Shown one piece after another: positions 17,401-25,064 of a DNA stretch of 34,455 nucleotides. The stretch comes from Streptomyces albus subsp. chlorinus (GTDB lineage: Bacteria; Actinomycetota; Actinomycetes; Streptomycetales; Streptomycetaceae), in contig NZ_VJOK01000001.1 of the NCBI RefSeq assembly GCF_013302895.1, positions 1,206,296-1,240,750 of the forward strand. Direction: 5' to 3'. The translations under genes and the position numbers were made by a program. Under the pieces are notes generated by a model. That model was not told the DNA's origin. It did not search any database and saw nothing but the letters and a program-made list of their open reading frames with translations. Each line of letters opens with the position of its first letter. Position 1 is the first letter of the stretch.

Positions 17401-17949
17401 CTTGGTCTGGAGCAGGTCCTGGGTGGTCTCCACCAGCAGCGCGTCGGCGCCGCCGGCGATCATGCCCTCGGCGTTCTGCTGGTAGGCGTCCCGCAGTGTG
17501 GCGTACGGGGCGTGTCCCAGGGTGGGCAGCTTGGTGCCGGGGCCCATGGAGCCCAGCACCCAGCGCATCCGCCCGTCCCGGGACTCGAACTCCTCGGCGA
17601 CCTCGCGGGCGATGGCCACGCCCTTCTCGGACAGTTCGAAGATGCGGTCGGTGATCTCGTACTCCCCCAGCGCCGCGTGGTTGGCGCCGAAGGTGTTGGT
17701 CTCCACGCAGTCCACGCCGGCGGCGAAGTACTCCTCGTGCACGGTGCGGATGATGTCGGGGCGGGTCACGTTCAGGATCTCGTTGCAGCCCTCGAGCTGC
17801 TGGAAATCCTCCAGCGTCGGGTCCTGCGCCTGGATCATCGTCCCCATCGCTCCGTCGGCGACGACCACGCGGGAGGCCAGTGCCTGGCGGAGGGCGTCGG
17901 CCCGGGTGGGGGTGGAGGATGTGGACGTGCTGCTCGGCGACGAGGCCAT
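14428..17949 (-). CDS. metH: Cobalamin-dependent methionine synthase MetH
   Basis: Transfers a methyl group from 5-methyltetrahydrofolate through cobalamin to homocysteine; cytosolic, 1173 residues. The start is ATG 17949 (MASSPSSTSTSS...) with GGGAG 8 nt upstream; the frame is open farther but lacks homology there. All four modules are present. First is the homocysteine domain (VVVADGAMGTMIQ, with zinc cysteines in GLNCATGP and GGCCGTTPEH). Second is the pterin domain (YLAIGERTNANGSKKF). Third is the B12 domain with cobalt-ligating His in RGDVHDIGKNLVD. Fourth is the reactivation domain (RTRFTFPRQRRGRRLCLADF and ARFSLGYGACPNLEDRAKI). It is divergent from gylR (245 bp). I found no cobalamin or SAM riboswitch in that gap. 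A terminator follows. Confidence 0.97.
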   Translation of the reverse strand: MASSPSSTSTSSTPTRADALRQALASRVVVADGAMGTMIQAQDPTLEDFQQLEGCNEILNVTRPDIIRTVHEEYFAAGVDCVETNTFGANHAALGEYEITDRIFELSEKGVAIAREVAEEFESRDGRMRWVLGSMGPGTKLPTLGHAPYATLRDAYQQNAEGMIAGGADALLVETTQDLLQTKAAVIGARRAMDAAGVSLPLLCSVTVETTGTMLLGSEIGAALTALEPLGIDMIGLNCATGPAEMSEHLRYLAQHARVPLSCMPNAGLPVLGKDGATYPLTPGELADAHDSFIRDYGLSLVGGCCGTTPEHLRQLVERVRGVERTERRPRPEPGAASLYQSVPFRQDTSYLAIGERTNANGSKKFREAMLEGRWEDCVELAREQIREGAHMLDLCVDYVGRDGVADMAELAGRLATASTLPIVLDSTEIDVIRAGLEKLGGRAVINSVNYEDGDGPDSRFAKVTALAAEHGAALIALTIDEEGQARTAQKKVEIAERLIADLTGNWGIHESDILIDVLTFTICTGQEESRKDGAATIEAIRELKRRHPDVQTVLGLSNISFGLNPAARIVLNSVFLDECVKAGLDSAIVHASKILPISRFDEEQVTVARDLVYDRRREGYDPLQRLMELFEGATAKSMKAGKAEELAALPLEERLQRRIIDGERNGLEADLDEALEERPALDIVNDTLLAGMKVVGELFGSGQMQLPFVLQSAEVMKAAVAYLEPHMEKAEDAEGKGTIVLATVRGDVHDIGKNLVDIILSNNGYQVVNLGIKQPVGAILEAATEHRADVIGMSGLLVKSTVIMKENLEELNQRKMAADFPVILGGAALTRAYVEQDLHEIYEGEVRYAKDAFEGLSLMDALMDVKRGVPGAKLPELRQRRVAKRNIDIPEPEANDGSLRSDVAVDNPVPTPPFWGTRVVKGIRQQDYASWIDEGALFKGQWGLKESRKGDGPSYQELVESEGRPRLRGWLERLRTENLLEAAVVYGYFPCYSKGDDLILLDESGNERTRFTFPRQRRGRRLCLADFFRPEESGETDVVGLQVVTVGSRIGEKTAELFAGDAYRDYLELHGLSVQLAEALAEYWHARVRGELGFAGEDPEEMEGMFDLKYRGARFSLGYGACPNLEDRAKIAQLLRPERIGVELSEEFQLHPEQSTDAIVLHHPEAKYFNAR

Positions 17950-18137
17950 GGAAGAGGCTCCCTGGGTTGCGACGGCTGTCGGCTTTGCGCGCCGGTTCAG
18001 GCAGCGCACCCGGTCAGCGTAGCGGGCCCGCGCAAGAGCGCAGGTCGACATTCCGACCATCGGACACACCCGCGCTCGAACCTGGCTCGATCACGACCAC
18101 ACCCCGCCTACCGCGGCGTCGGCATCAAGCGATACCG

Positions 18138-18152
18138 TTCGACATTGTCGAA
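18138..18152. promoter_or_regulatory. Probable GylR operator before gylR
   Basis: TTCGACA-T-TGTCGAA is a perfect 15-bp palindrome 42 bp upstream of the gylR ATG. A 14-of-15 copy lies upstream of glpF. IclR-family regulators often bind such palindromes and autoregulate, so this is the likely GylR site. Its position also places it within reach of the divergent metH promoter. Confidence 0.7.
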
Positions 18153-18194
18153 TCGGGGACCAGTAGGTCGATCACCACAGGTCAGGGAGGACCG

Positions 18195-18959
18195 ATGGCC
18201 CGCACCATCCAGTCGCTGGAACGGGCGGCTGCGGTACTGCGGCTGCTGGCGGGCGGCGAGCGGCGGCTCGGTCTCTCCGAGATCGCCTCCGCGCTCGACC
18301 TCGCCAAGGGGACCGCGCACGGGCTGATCCGCACTCTCCAGCAGGAGGGCTTCGTCGAGCAGGACCCGGCCACCGGCCGCTACCAGCTCGGCGCCGAACT
18401 GCTGCGGCTGGGCAACAGCTATCTGGACGTCCACGAGCTGCGGGCGCGCGCCCTGGTCTGGACGGACGATCTGGCCAGGTCCAGCGGCGAGAGCGTCTAT
18501 CTGGGCGTGCTGCACCAGCAGGGTGTCCTCATCGTGCACCACGTCTTCCGCCCGGACGACAGCCGCCAGGTGCTGGAGGTCGGCGCCATGCAGCCGCTGC
18601 ACAGCACCGCGCTGGGCAAGGTGCTCTCGGCCTACGACCCGGTGGCCCACAGCGAGGCGCTGGAGGGCGAGCGGCAGGCCTTCACGGAGCGGACGGTGAC
18701 CAGCGAGGCGGGCTTCGAGGCGGTGCTGGAGACCATCCGGGCCCGCGGCTGGGCGGCCGACGTGGAGGAGACCTGGGACGGGCTCGCCTCGGTGGCGGCG
18801 CCCGTCTTCGACCGGAGGCGGATGCCGGTGGGCGCGGTGGGCGTCACGGGGGCCGTGGAGCGGGTCTGCGAGGGGGACGAGCTGCGCCCGCTGCTGGTGG
18901 CGGCCGTACGGGACACCGCGCGCGCCGTCTCGCGGGACTTGGGCGCCCGGCGCTTTTGA
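18195..18959 (+). CDS. gylR: IclR-family regulator of glycerol catabolism GylR
   Basis: Transcriptional repressor of the glycerol operon, 254 residues. The start is ATG 18195 (MARTIQSLERAAAVLRLLAG) with GGGAGG 4 nt upstream. An N-terminal winged helix-turn-helix spans residues about 5-65 (LGLSEIASALDLAKGTAHGL, then IRTLQQEGFVEQDPATGRYQ). The effector-binding IclR domain contains the family segment MQPLHSTALGKVLSAYDP. The sequence closely resembles S. coelicolor GylR as I remember it, and the gene lies directly upstream of glpF-glpK-glpD, the classical gyl layout. Known biology: the protein represses both its own gene and the operon, with glycerol-3-phosphate as inducer. It is divergent from metH. 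Confidence 0.94.
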   Translation: MARTIQSLERAAAVLRLLAGGERRLGLSEIASALDLAKGTAHGLIRTLQQEGFVEQDPATGRYQLGAELLRLGNSYLDVHELRARALVWTDDLARSSGESVYLGVLHQQGVLIVHHVFRPDDSRQVLEVGAMQPLHSTALGKVLSAYDPVAHSEALEGERQAFTERTVTSEAGFEAVLETIRARGWAADVEETWDGLASVAAPVFDRRRMPVGAVGVTGAVERVCEGDELRPLLVAAVRDTARAVSRDLGARRF

Positions 18960-19114
18960 CGCCCGTTCGCCGGGGGCCTGGCGGGGCACCCCGCTCCGGT
19001 GGTCCGCGCCGACGTGCCGGACGGGCCGGGGGCCCGCAGGATGGGCTCCCAGGAGTGATCCGTCACACCCCCTTGACGGGATCTCCATGAAGGAGAAAAG
19101 TTGCCGTTCAGCGG

Positions 19115-19127
19115 TCGACATTGTCGA
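19115..19127. promoter_or_regulatory. Probable GylR operator before glpF
   Basis: TCGACA-T-TGTCGA is a perfect 13-bp palindrome about 88 bp before the glpF start. It shares TCGACATTGTCGAA exactly with the site before gylR. It is best read as the operator controlling the glpFKD operon. Confidence 0.7.
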
Positions 19128-19214
19128 ACACCGGACGCTCAACCGATCGGCTTGCCGCCCGGCTGACCGGCCGACCCGCTCATCCATCTGGACAAAAGGA
19201 CAAAGGAGTCGCGG

Positions 19215-19994
19215 GTGTCCAGCTCCGACATCTTCGCGAGTGAGGTCATCGGCACGATGGTGCTGGTCCTCCTCGGTGGCGGCGTCTGTGCCGCCGTCAA
19301 CCTGAAGCGCTCCAAGGCGTTCGCCGCCGGCTGGGTGGCCGTGGCCTTCGGCTGGGGCTTCGCGGTTCTCACGGGGGCCTACATCGCCCAGACCTCGGGC
19401 GCGCACCTCAACCCGGCGGTCACCCTCGCCCTGGCGATGAAGAGCGGCAAGGGTGCCACGCCCTGGAGCGACGTGCCGGTCTACATAGGCAGCGAGCTGC
19501 TCGGTGCCATGCTCGGCGCGGTGCTCGTCTGGCTCGTCTACTACAGCCAGTTCCAGGTCACCCTCCGTGAACCGGACACCGTCGAACTGAAGAGCTCGAA
19601 CCCGAACCCGGGTCCCGTGCACGGCGTCTTCTTCACCTCGCCCGAGGTGCGCAAGCCGCTGCTGAACTTCCTCACCGAGGTCATCGCCACCTTCGTGCTG
19701 ATCATCGCGATCCTCACGCAGGGCCTGGTCAAGGACGTGGACGGCACGGTCGGCCTCGGCAAGATGGGCGCCCTGATCACCGCGCTGGTCGTCGTCGGTA
19801 TCGGTCTGTCCCTCGGTGGCCCCACCGGCTACGCGATCAACCCGGTCCGCGACCTGGGGCCGCGCATCGTCCACGCCCTGCTGCCGCTGCCCAACAAGGG
19901 CGGCAGCGACTGGGGCTACGCCTGGGTCCCCGTGGTGGGTCCGCTGGTCGGCTCCGCCATCGCCGCCGGCGTCTACAACCTCGCGTGGGCATGA
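19215..19994 (+). CDS. glpF: Glycerol facilitator GlpF (aquaglyceroporin)
   Basis: Membrane channel admitting glycerol, 259 residues, MIP/aquaporin family. The start is GTG 19215 ([20 protein letters not shown]) with AAAGGAG 6 nt upstream. Six hydrophobic membrane segments are seen. The first pore motif is canonical, HLNPAV (NPA at 66-68). The second reads [13 protein letters not shown] (NPV at 209-211), with Val replacing the usual Ala, followed by the Arg of the selectivity filter. A longer loop ([20 protein letters not shown]) before the second half is typical of facilitators. It is the first gene of the glycerol operon, with glpK 62 bp downstream. Regulation is probably by GylR through the palindrome upstream. 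Confidence 0.95.
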   Translation: MSSSDIFASEVIGTMVLVLLGGGVCAAVNLKRSKAFAAGWVAVAFGWGFAVLTGAYIAQTSGAHLNPAVTLALAMKSGKGATPWSDVPVYIGSELLGAMLGAVLVWLVYYSQFQVTLREPDTVELKSSNPNPGPVHGVFFTSPEVRKPLLNFLTEVIATFVLIIAILTQGLVKDVDGTVGLGKMGALITALVVVGIGLSLGGPTGYAINPVRDLGPRIVHALLPLPNKGGSDWGYAWVPVVGPLVGSAIAAGVYNLAWA

Positions 19995-20056
19995 GCGCGC
20001 ACCCCGGCCGGCCGACAGAACCGACGACGCAGACGACGCATCGGAGCACAGACACC

Positions 20057-21601
20057 ATGAGCGACACCCACAGCACCCACGCCTCGGCGCACGGCGGCGG
20101 GCCCTTCATCGCGGCCATCGACCAGGGCACCACCTCCAGCCGCTGCATCGTCTTCGACAAGGACGGCCGCATCGTCGCGGTCGACCAGAAGGAGCACGAG
20201 CAGATACTGCCCAAGCCGGGCTGGGTCGAGCACGACGCGGCGGAGATCTGGACCAACGTCCAGCAGGTCGTCCGGGGCGCGATGGAGAAGGCCGGGATCA
20301 CCAAGGACGACGTGCTCGCGCTGGGCATCACCAACCAGCGCGAGACGACCGTCCTGTGGGAGAAGGCCACCGGCAAGCCGGTGCACAACGCCCTGGTGTG
20401 GCAGGACACCCGCACCGACGCCCTCTGCCGGGAGCTGGGCCGCAACGTGGGCCAGGACCGGTTCCGCCGCGAGACGGGCCTGCCGCTGGCCTCCTACTTC
20501 GCGGGCCCGAAGATCCGCTGGCTGCTGGACAACGTGGAGGGGCTGCGGGAGCGCGCCGAGAAGGGCGAGATCCTCTTCGGCACCATGGACTCCTGGGTCA
20601 TCTGGAACCTGACCGGCGGCCCCGACGGCGGCAGGCACGTCACGGACGTCACCAACGCCTCGCGCACGCTGCTGATGAACCTGCACACCATGGACTGGGA
20701 CGAGAAGATCTGCTCGTCCATCGGGGTGCCCATGGCGGTGCTGCCCGAGATCCGCTCCTCCGCCGAGGTGTACGGCGAGGCCACTGGGGACCTGGCGGGG
20801 CTGCCCGTGGCCTCCGCGCTGGGCGACCAGCAGGCAGCGCTGTTCGGCCAGACCTGCTTCGCCCAGGGCGAGGCCAAGTCCACCTACGGCACCGGCACCT
20901 TCCTGCTGATGAACACCGGGCACGAGCCGGTCAACTCCTACAACGGACTGCTGACCACGGTCGGTTACCGCATCGGCGACCAGGAGCCGGTCTTCGCGCT
21001 GGAGGGTTCCATCGCGGTCACCGGCTCGCTGGTGCAGTGGATGCGCGACCAGATGGGACTGATCAACAGCGCCGCCGAGATCGAGACGCTGGCCAGCTCG
21101 GTGGAGGACAACGGCGGCGCCTACTTCGTCCCGGCGTTCTCCGGCCTGTTCGCCCCCTACTGGCGTTCGGACGCGCGCGGCGTCATCGCGGGCCTGACCC
21201 GCTACGTCACCAAGGCGCACCTGGCCCGCGCCGTGCTGGAGGCGACCGCCTGGCAGACCCGGGAGATCGTCGACGCCATGCAGAAGGACTCCGGCGTGGA
21301 ACTGTCCGCGCTGAAGGTGGACGGCGGCATGACCGCCAACAACCTGCTGATGCAGACCATCTCGGACGTACTGGACGCGCCGGTCGTCCGTCCGATGGTC
21401 GCCGAGACCACCTGTCTCGGTGCGGCGTACGCGGCCGGGCTGGCCGTCGGCTTCTGGTCGGACACCGAGGAGCTGCGGGCCAACTGGAAGCGCGCCGCCG
21501 AATGGACCCCCCGCATGGACGCGGACACGCGTGAGCGGGAATACCGGAACTGGCTCAAGGCCGTCGAGCGGACCATGGGCTGGATCGAAGAGGAGAACTG
21601 A
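20057..21601 (+). CDS. glpK: Glycerol kinase GlpK
   Basis: ATP-dependent kinase making sn-glycerol-3-phosphate, trapping glycerol in the cell; FGGY family, 514 residues. The start is ATG 20057 ([20 protein letters not shown]), with GGAG 11 nt upstream. The phosphate-binding [20 protein letters not shown] lies near the N-terminus. [16 protein letters not shown], the KIRWLLDNV block, [12 protein letters not shown] and [20 protein letters not shown] are signature regions. The second half holds [20 protein letters not shown]. Length and motifs are complete. It is the middle gene of glpFKD; its stop is only 5 bp from the glpD start, so the two are translationally close. Confidence 0.97.
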   Translation: MSDTHSTHASAHGGGPFIAAIDQGTTSSRCIVFDKDGRIVAVDQKEHEQILPKPGWVEHDAAEIWTNVQQVVRGAMEKAGITKDDVLALGITNQRETTVLWEKATGKPVHNALVWQDTRTDALCRELGRNVGQDRFRRETGLPLASYFAGPKIRWLLDNVEGLRERAEKGEILFGTMDSWVIWNLTGGPDGGRHVTDVTNASRTLLMNLHTMDWDEKICSSIGVPMAVLPEIRSSAEVYGEATGDLAGLPVASALGDQQAALFGQTCFAQGEAKSTYGTGTFLLMNTGHEPVNSYNGLLTTVGYRIGDQEPVFALEGSIAVTGSLVQWMRDQMGLINSAAEIETLASSVEDNGGAYFVPAFSGLFAPYWRSDARGVIAGLTRYVTKAHLARAVLEATAWQTREIVDAMQKDSGVELSALKVDGGMTANNLLMQTISDVLDAPVVRPMVAETTCLGAAYAAGLAVGFWSDTEELRANWKRAAEWTPRMDADTREREYRNWLKAVERTMGWIEEEN

Positions 21602-21606
21602 GAGCG

Positions 21607-23211
21607 ATGAACACCTCGCAGAGCGTCCCCACCCTCGGGACGCACCCGACTGCCGGCAGCAACCCTGGCCGCGCAGAGACCAGAGGGCTGCTCGCGCACG
21701 CGACGTACGACCTCCTGGTCATAGGCGGCGGCATCCTGGGGACCTCGGTCGCCTGGCATGCGGCGCAGTCGGGACTGCGGGTGGCCATGGTGGACGCCGG
21801 CGACTTCGCCGGCGCCACCTCGTCCGCGTCCTCGAAGCTGGTGCACGGCGGCCTGCGGTACCTGCAGACCGGCGCGGTCAAGCTCGTCGCGGAGAACCAC
21901 CACGAGCGGCGGGTGCTGGCCAAGGACGTGGCCCCGCACCTGGTCAACCCGCTCACCTTCTACCTGCCCGTGTACAAGGGCGGCCCGCACGGCGCCACCA
22001 AGCTGGGCGCGGGCGTCTTCGCCTACTCCGCGCTGTCCGCCTTCGGCGACGGTGTCGGCCGTGTCATCACCCCGGCCAAGGCCGCGGCCGACAACCCGGC
22101 ACTGCGCACCGAGAACCTCAAGGCCGTCGCCGTCTACGGCGACCACCAGATGAACGACTCGCGGATGGCCGTGATGACGGTCCGCGCCGCCGTCGAGTCC
22201 GGCGCGGTCGTCCTCAACCACGCCGAGGTCACCGGGTTGCGCTTCACCCGGGGCCGGGTGACCGGCGCGGACCTCAAGGACCGTATCGACGGCACCGAGT
22301 TCGGCGTCAACGCGCGCCTGGTGCTGAACGCGACCGGTCCGTGGGTGGACCACCTGCGGAAGATGGAGGACAGCGGTGCGGCGCCCTCCATCCGGCTGTC
22401 CAAGGGCGCCCACCTGGTACTCAAGCGCAAGTCGCCGTGGCGCGCGGCGATGGCCACCCCCATCGACAAGTACCGCATCACCTTCGCCCTCCCCTGGGAG
22501 GACCAGCTCCTGCTGGGCACCACGGACGAGGAGTACACGGGCGACCCGGCCGACGTCCGGGTCACCGAGGCCGACATCCAGCAGATCCTGGACGAGGCCG
22601 CCTTCTCGGTGCAGGACACCGACCTGGACCGCGACCTGATGACCTACGCCTTCGCCGGCCTGCGCGTCCTGCCGGGCGGCCCCGGCGGCGTGGAGTCCGC
22701 CAAGCGCGAGACAGTGGTCACCGAGGGCCGGGGCGGCATGCTGTCGGTCGCCGGCGGCAAGTGGACGACCTACCGGCACATCGGCCGCACCGTGATGAAC
22801 AAGCTGGAGAAGCTGCCCGGCGGGACGCTGGCCGAGGAGACCGTGCCGGTCAAGGAACTGGTGCGCCGCACCCCGCTGCCGGGCATCTCCAACCCCGACG
22901 CGGTGGCGCACCGCCTCCTGGTGGACCGCGAACCCGGCGTCCGCATGGACCCGTTGACGGCCCGCCACCTGGCGACCCACTACGGCTCGCTCTCCTTCGA
23001 CATCGCCCGCCTCGTCAACGAGGACCCGGCCCTGGGCGAGCGCATCCACCCCGACGGCCCGGAGATCTGGGCCCAGGTCGTCTACGCCCGCGACCACGAG
23101 TGGGCCGAGACGGTCGACGACGTCGCCCGCCGCCGCACCACGCTGACGATCCGCGGCCTGGACTCCGAGGACGTCAGGGGACGGATCGAGGAACTGCTGG
23201 CGAAGCGCTGA
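21607..23211 (+). CDS. glpD: Glycerol-3-phosphate dehydrogenase GlpD (FAD, aerobic)
   Basis: Membrane-associated flavoprotein oxidising glycerol-3-phosphate to dihydroxyacetone phosphate and passing electrons to quinone; 534 residues. The start is ATG 21607 (MNTSQSVPTLGTHPTAG), with GAGGAG about 11 nt upstream inside the end of glpK. A 35-residue leader precedes the FAD-binding DLLVIGGGILGTSVAWHAAQ. The family signatures are SSASSKLVHGGLRYLQTG, GPWVDHLRKM, and LLGTTDEEYTGDPADVRVTE. The glycine-rich second FAD segment is GGMLSVAGGKWTTYRHIGR. The C-terminal domain (from about 400) ends at 23211. It is the last gene of the operon; a perfect hairpin follows 50 bp on. Confidence 0.97.
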   Translation: MNTSQSVPTLGTHPTAGSNPGRAETRGLLAHATYDLLVIGGGILGTSVAWHAAQSGLRVAMVDAGDFAGATSSASSKLVHGGLRYLQTGAVKLVAENHHERRVLAKDVAPHLVNPLTFYLPVYKGGPHGATKLGAGVFAYSALSAFGDGVGRVITPAKAAADNPALRTENLKAVAVYGDHQMNDSRMAVMTVRAAVESGAVVLNHAEVTGLRFTRGRVTGADLKDRIDGTEFGVNARLVLNATGPWVDHLRKMEDSGAAPSIRLSKGAHLVLKRKSPWRAAMATPIDKYRITFALPWEDQLLLGTTDEEYTGDPADVRVTEADIQQILDEAAFSVQDTDLDRDLMTYAFAGLRVLPGGPGGVESAKRETVVTEGRGGMLSVAGGKWTTYRHIGRTVMNKLEKLPGGTLAEETVPVKELVRRTPLPGISNPDAVAHRLLVDREPGVRMDPLTARHLATHYGSLSFDIARLVNEDPALGERIHPDGPEIWAQVVYARDHEWAETVDDVARRRTTLTIRGLDSEDVRGRIEELLAKR

Positions 23212-23260
23212 AGCCCGTCCGCGTTCCGTCCGGACGGCACACCGGTTCGGCGACTTGGTA

Positions 23261-23295
23261 ACGAGGGCCCTCCCGGCACCCGGGAGGGCCCTCGT
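23261..23295. terminator. Terminator of the glycerol operon
   Basis: A perfect 15-bp stem: ACGAGGGCCCTCCCG (23261-23275) and CGGGAGGGCCCTCGT (23281-23295), with a 5-nt loop GCACC. It lies 50 bp past the glpD stop, with no further glp gene beyond. Confidence 0.85.
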
Positions 23296-23411
23296 GGCAC
23301 TGTCGCACCCATGAACGCCGAGACGGCCGGAACCGGCCGAGGTGACCGGCTCGTCCACGGCGAGGACGAACGCGGCGGGGCCGCGGCTCGCGGACCGGAA
23401 GCCCGCCGACG

Positions 23412-24010
23412 GATCGTGCGAGCGCGCGGCAGGTGATGGACGCGGGCTTCGACGGCGTGCACCTCGACCTGGAGCCGCTGCGCCCGGACGACGGCGACTA
23501 TCCGAAGCTGCTGGAGAGGCTGCGCCCGGCGGTGCACGGGCGGGGCGGCGTGCTGCCGGTCGCCGCGCACCAGATCGATCCGCTGCCCGGACTGCGCACG
23601 GTGGGCGGGACGGCCGTCGGCGAGGGCACGTGGTGGTCGCAGCGGTTCTTCGGGCGGGTGGCGCGGCGGGTGGACCGGATCGCCCTGATGTCGTACGACA
23701 CGTGGCTGCCGCTGGAGAGTCCGTCCGGGGGCTATGTGGCACGGCAGACCGAACTGGCGCTCCAGGCGGCGCCGGATGGTGTGGACCCGCTGATGGGGCT
23801 GCCGTTCCTCCCCACGGACGACCTGGGGCACCACGCGGGAGCCGAGGCGGTCTCCGCCGCGGTGCGCGGGGGGGGCGGCTGGGGCTGGGGCTGAGCTGCC
23901 AGGACGCGGAACGCCAACGGTTCGGTGTCGCTCTCCATGTCGATTTCGCGGCGACGGGGAAGGACTGGAAGGACTACCGGCGGGGCTGGTGCGCGCCGGC
24001 GGGACCATAA
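23412..24010 (+). pseudogene. Truncated, frame-broken GH18-like (chitinase-fold) protein remnant
   Basis: An open frame without a credible start reads DRASARQVMDAGFDGVHLDL, then EPL. The DGVHLDLEP segment resembles the DxxDxDxE catalytic strand of glycoside hydrolase family 18 relatives. It continues with VDRIALMSYDTWLPLESPSG and VDPLMGLPFLPTDD. The N-terminal half of a normal protein, including any signal peptide, is missing. At a run of eight G (23868-23875) the frame ends in Gly/Trp and a stop. Another frame continues plausibly: LSCQDAERQRFGVALHVDFA, then WKDYRRGWCAP to TAA at 24010. So it carries both a 5' deletion and a frameshift. The exact parent family is uncertain. It fills the space between the glp terminator and the GntR gene. 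Confidence 0.65.
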
Positions 24011-24020
24011 TCAGCGCACA

Positions 24021-24033
24021 GACATCCGATGTC
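24021..24033. promoter_or_regulatory. Probable operator of the GntR/FadR-type regulator
   Basis: GACATC-C-GATGTC is a perfect 13-bp palindrome 15 bp before the GTG start of the regulator gene. It is the size and symmetry of sites used by GntR-family (FCD) repressors. Autoregulation is the simplest reading. Confidence 0.55.
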
Positions 24034-24047
24034 CACGGGAGGGCAGC

Positions 24048-24719
24048 GTGGCGGTAACCGACGAGGCGATCGAGAAGATCAAAGGAATGATCGTCTCGGG
24101 GGAACTGGGCCCCGGTGACCGCCTGCCCAAGGAGAGCGAGCTGGCAACCGGGCTGGGGCTGTCCCGCAACTCGCTGCGCGAGGCCGTCCGCGCCCTGGCG
24201 CTGATCCGCGTCCTGGACGTACGGCAGGGCGACGGCACCTATGTGACCAGCCTCGCCCCGAAGCTGCTGCTGGAGGCGATGAGCTTCGTGGTGGACTTCC
24301 ACCGCGACGACACCGTGCTGGAGTTCCTCGCCGTCCGCCGCATCCTGGAGCCCGCCGCCACGGCGCTGGCCGCCCCGCGCGTCGCCGAGTCCGAACTCGA
24401 CGCGCTGGGCGAGCGGCTCCACACGCGGGGCCCCGAGCCGTCGGTGGAGGAACTGGTGGCCGCGGACCTGGAGTTCCACCGCCGTATCGTCGCGGCCGGC
24501 GGCAACTTTGTGCTGAGTTCCCTGCTGGGCGGCCTCTCCGGTCCCACGACCCGCGCCCTGATATGGCGCGGCCTCGCCCAGGAGGACGCCGTCGGCCGCA
24601 CCCTCCACGAACACCGGCAGATCCTCGCCGCCCTGCGAGCCCGCGACGCCGAGGCCGCCCGCTCCTGGGCGACGGTGCACATAGCCGGCGTGGAACAGTC
24701 GCTGCGCTCGGCACTGTGA
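24048..24719 (+). CDS. GntR-family regulator, FadR subfamily (FCD domain)
   Basis: DNA-binding regulator, 223 residues. The start is GTG 24048 (product VAVTDEAIEKIKGMIVSGEL), with GGGAGGG 5 nt upstream. The N-terminal winged helix is standard: GPGDRLPKESELATGLGLSR, NSLREAVRALALIRVLDV, RQGDGTYVTS (to about residue 70). The C-terminal all-helical FCD domain has FLAVRRILEPAATALA, DLEFHRRIVAAGGNFVL and the late EHRQILAALRARDAEAARSW block, with His/Asp residues that bind a metal in relatives. Ligands of such proteins are usually organic acids or sugar acids; none can be assigned. There is no neighbouring catabolic gene, so its main target may be itself (see the palindrome before it) or a remote operon. 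Confidence 0.92.
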   Translation: MAVTDEAIEKIKGMIVSGELGPGDRLPKESELATGLGLSRNSLREAVRALALIRVLDVRQGDGTYVTSLAPKLLLEAMSFVVDFHRDDTVLEFLAVRRILEPAATALAAPRVAESELDALGERLHTRGPEPSVEELVAADLEFHRRIVAAGGNFVLSSLLGGLSGPTTRALIWRGLAQEDAVGRTLHEHRQILAALRARDAEAARSWATVHIAGVEQSLRSAL

Positions 24720-25064
24720 GCCGTCGCCTCCCCGGCCGCCTCGCCCGGCCCAGGGCCGGGACGGCACCGGAACGCGGGAGGCGTGCGGCGCGGCGGTGTG
24801 CCGTTGACCCCGGTCACGCGCGGCATCGGGTTCTCGGGGAAAGCGATACATCGGACCTCTGCTCACAGGTACGGGGTACAGCTTCGGGGTCGCACACCGT
24901 CCAGGGGGCGTGCGCCCGGTGATGCGAGCGGGTGCGGGGGCTGCGGCACGCCCACCCTCACGCCGTAGGCTTGTGGCTCGCACGGAGCACACGTGAGAGC
25001 GCCGGCGGCGGTTGTCGGAGCGGCCGGCGGGAACAGGCAGAACAGCAAGGTAAGGAGGCGCTGG
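24720..25064. other. Intergenic region between the GntR gene and parJ
   Basis: 345 bp, no gene recognised. It contains an 8-1-8 palindrome (24744-24760). Overlapping it is a 14-nt stretch, GCCGGGACGGCACC (24755-24768), identical to the core of the 22-nt repeats found on the other side of parJ. A possible -10 box, TAGGCT (24966-24971), for parJ has no clear -35. Confidence 0.5.
24744..24760. terminator. Palindrome downstream of the GntR gene
   Basis: CCCGGCCC-A-GGGCCGGG, perfect 8-1-8, 24 bp past the stop codon. As RNA it could form a short GC hairpin, so a terminator is possible but weak. Confidence 0.4.

Noticed and set aside
17950..18194. Cobalamin or SAM riboswitch in front of metH
   Set aside because: The 245-bp gap lacks a recognisable B12-box (GCCACTG-like) or SAM-I core, and much of it is the gylR promoter and operator.
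18975..18996. Hairpin after gylR as terminator
   Set aside because: GCGGGG-CA-CCCCGC has a loop too small for the full stem. It would form only about four pairs.
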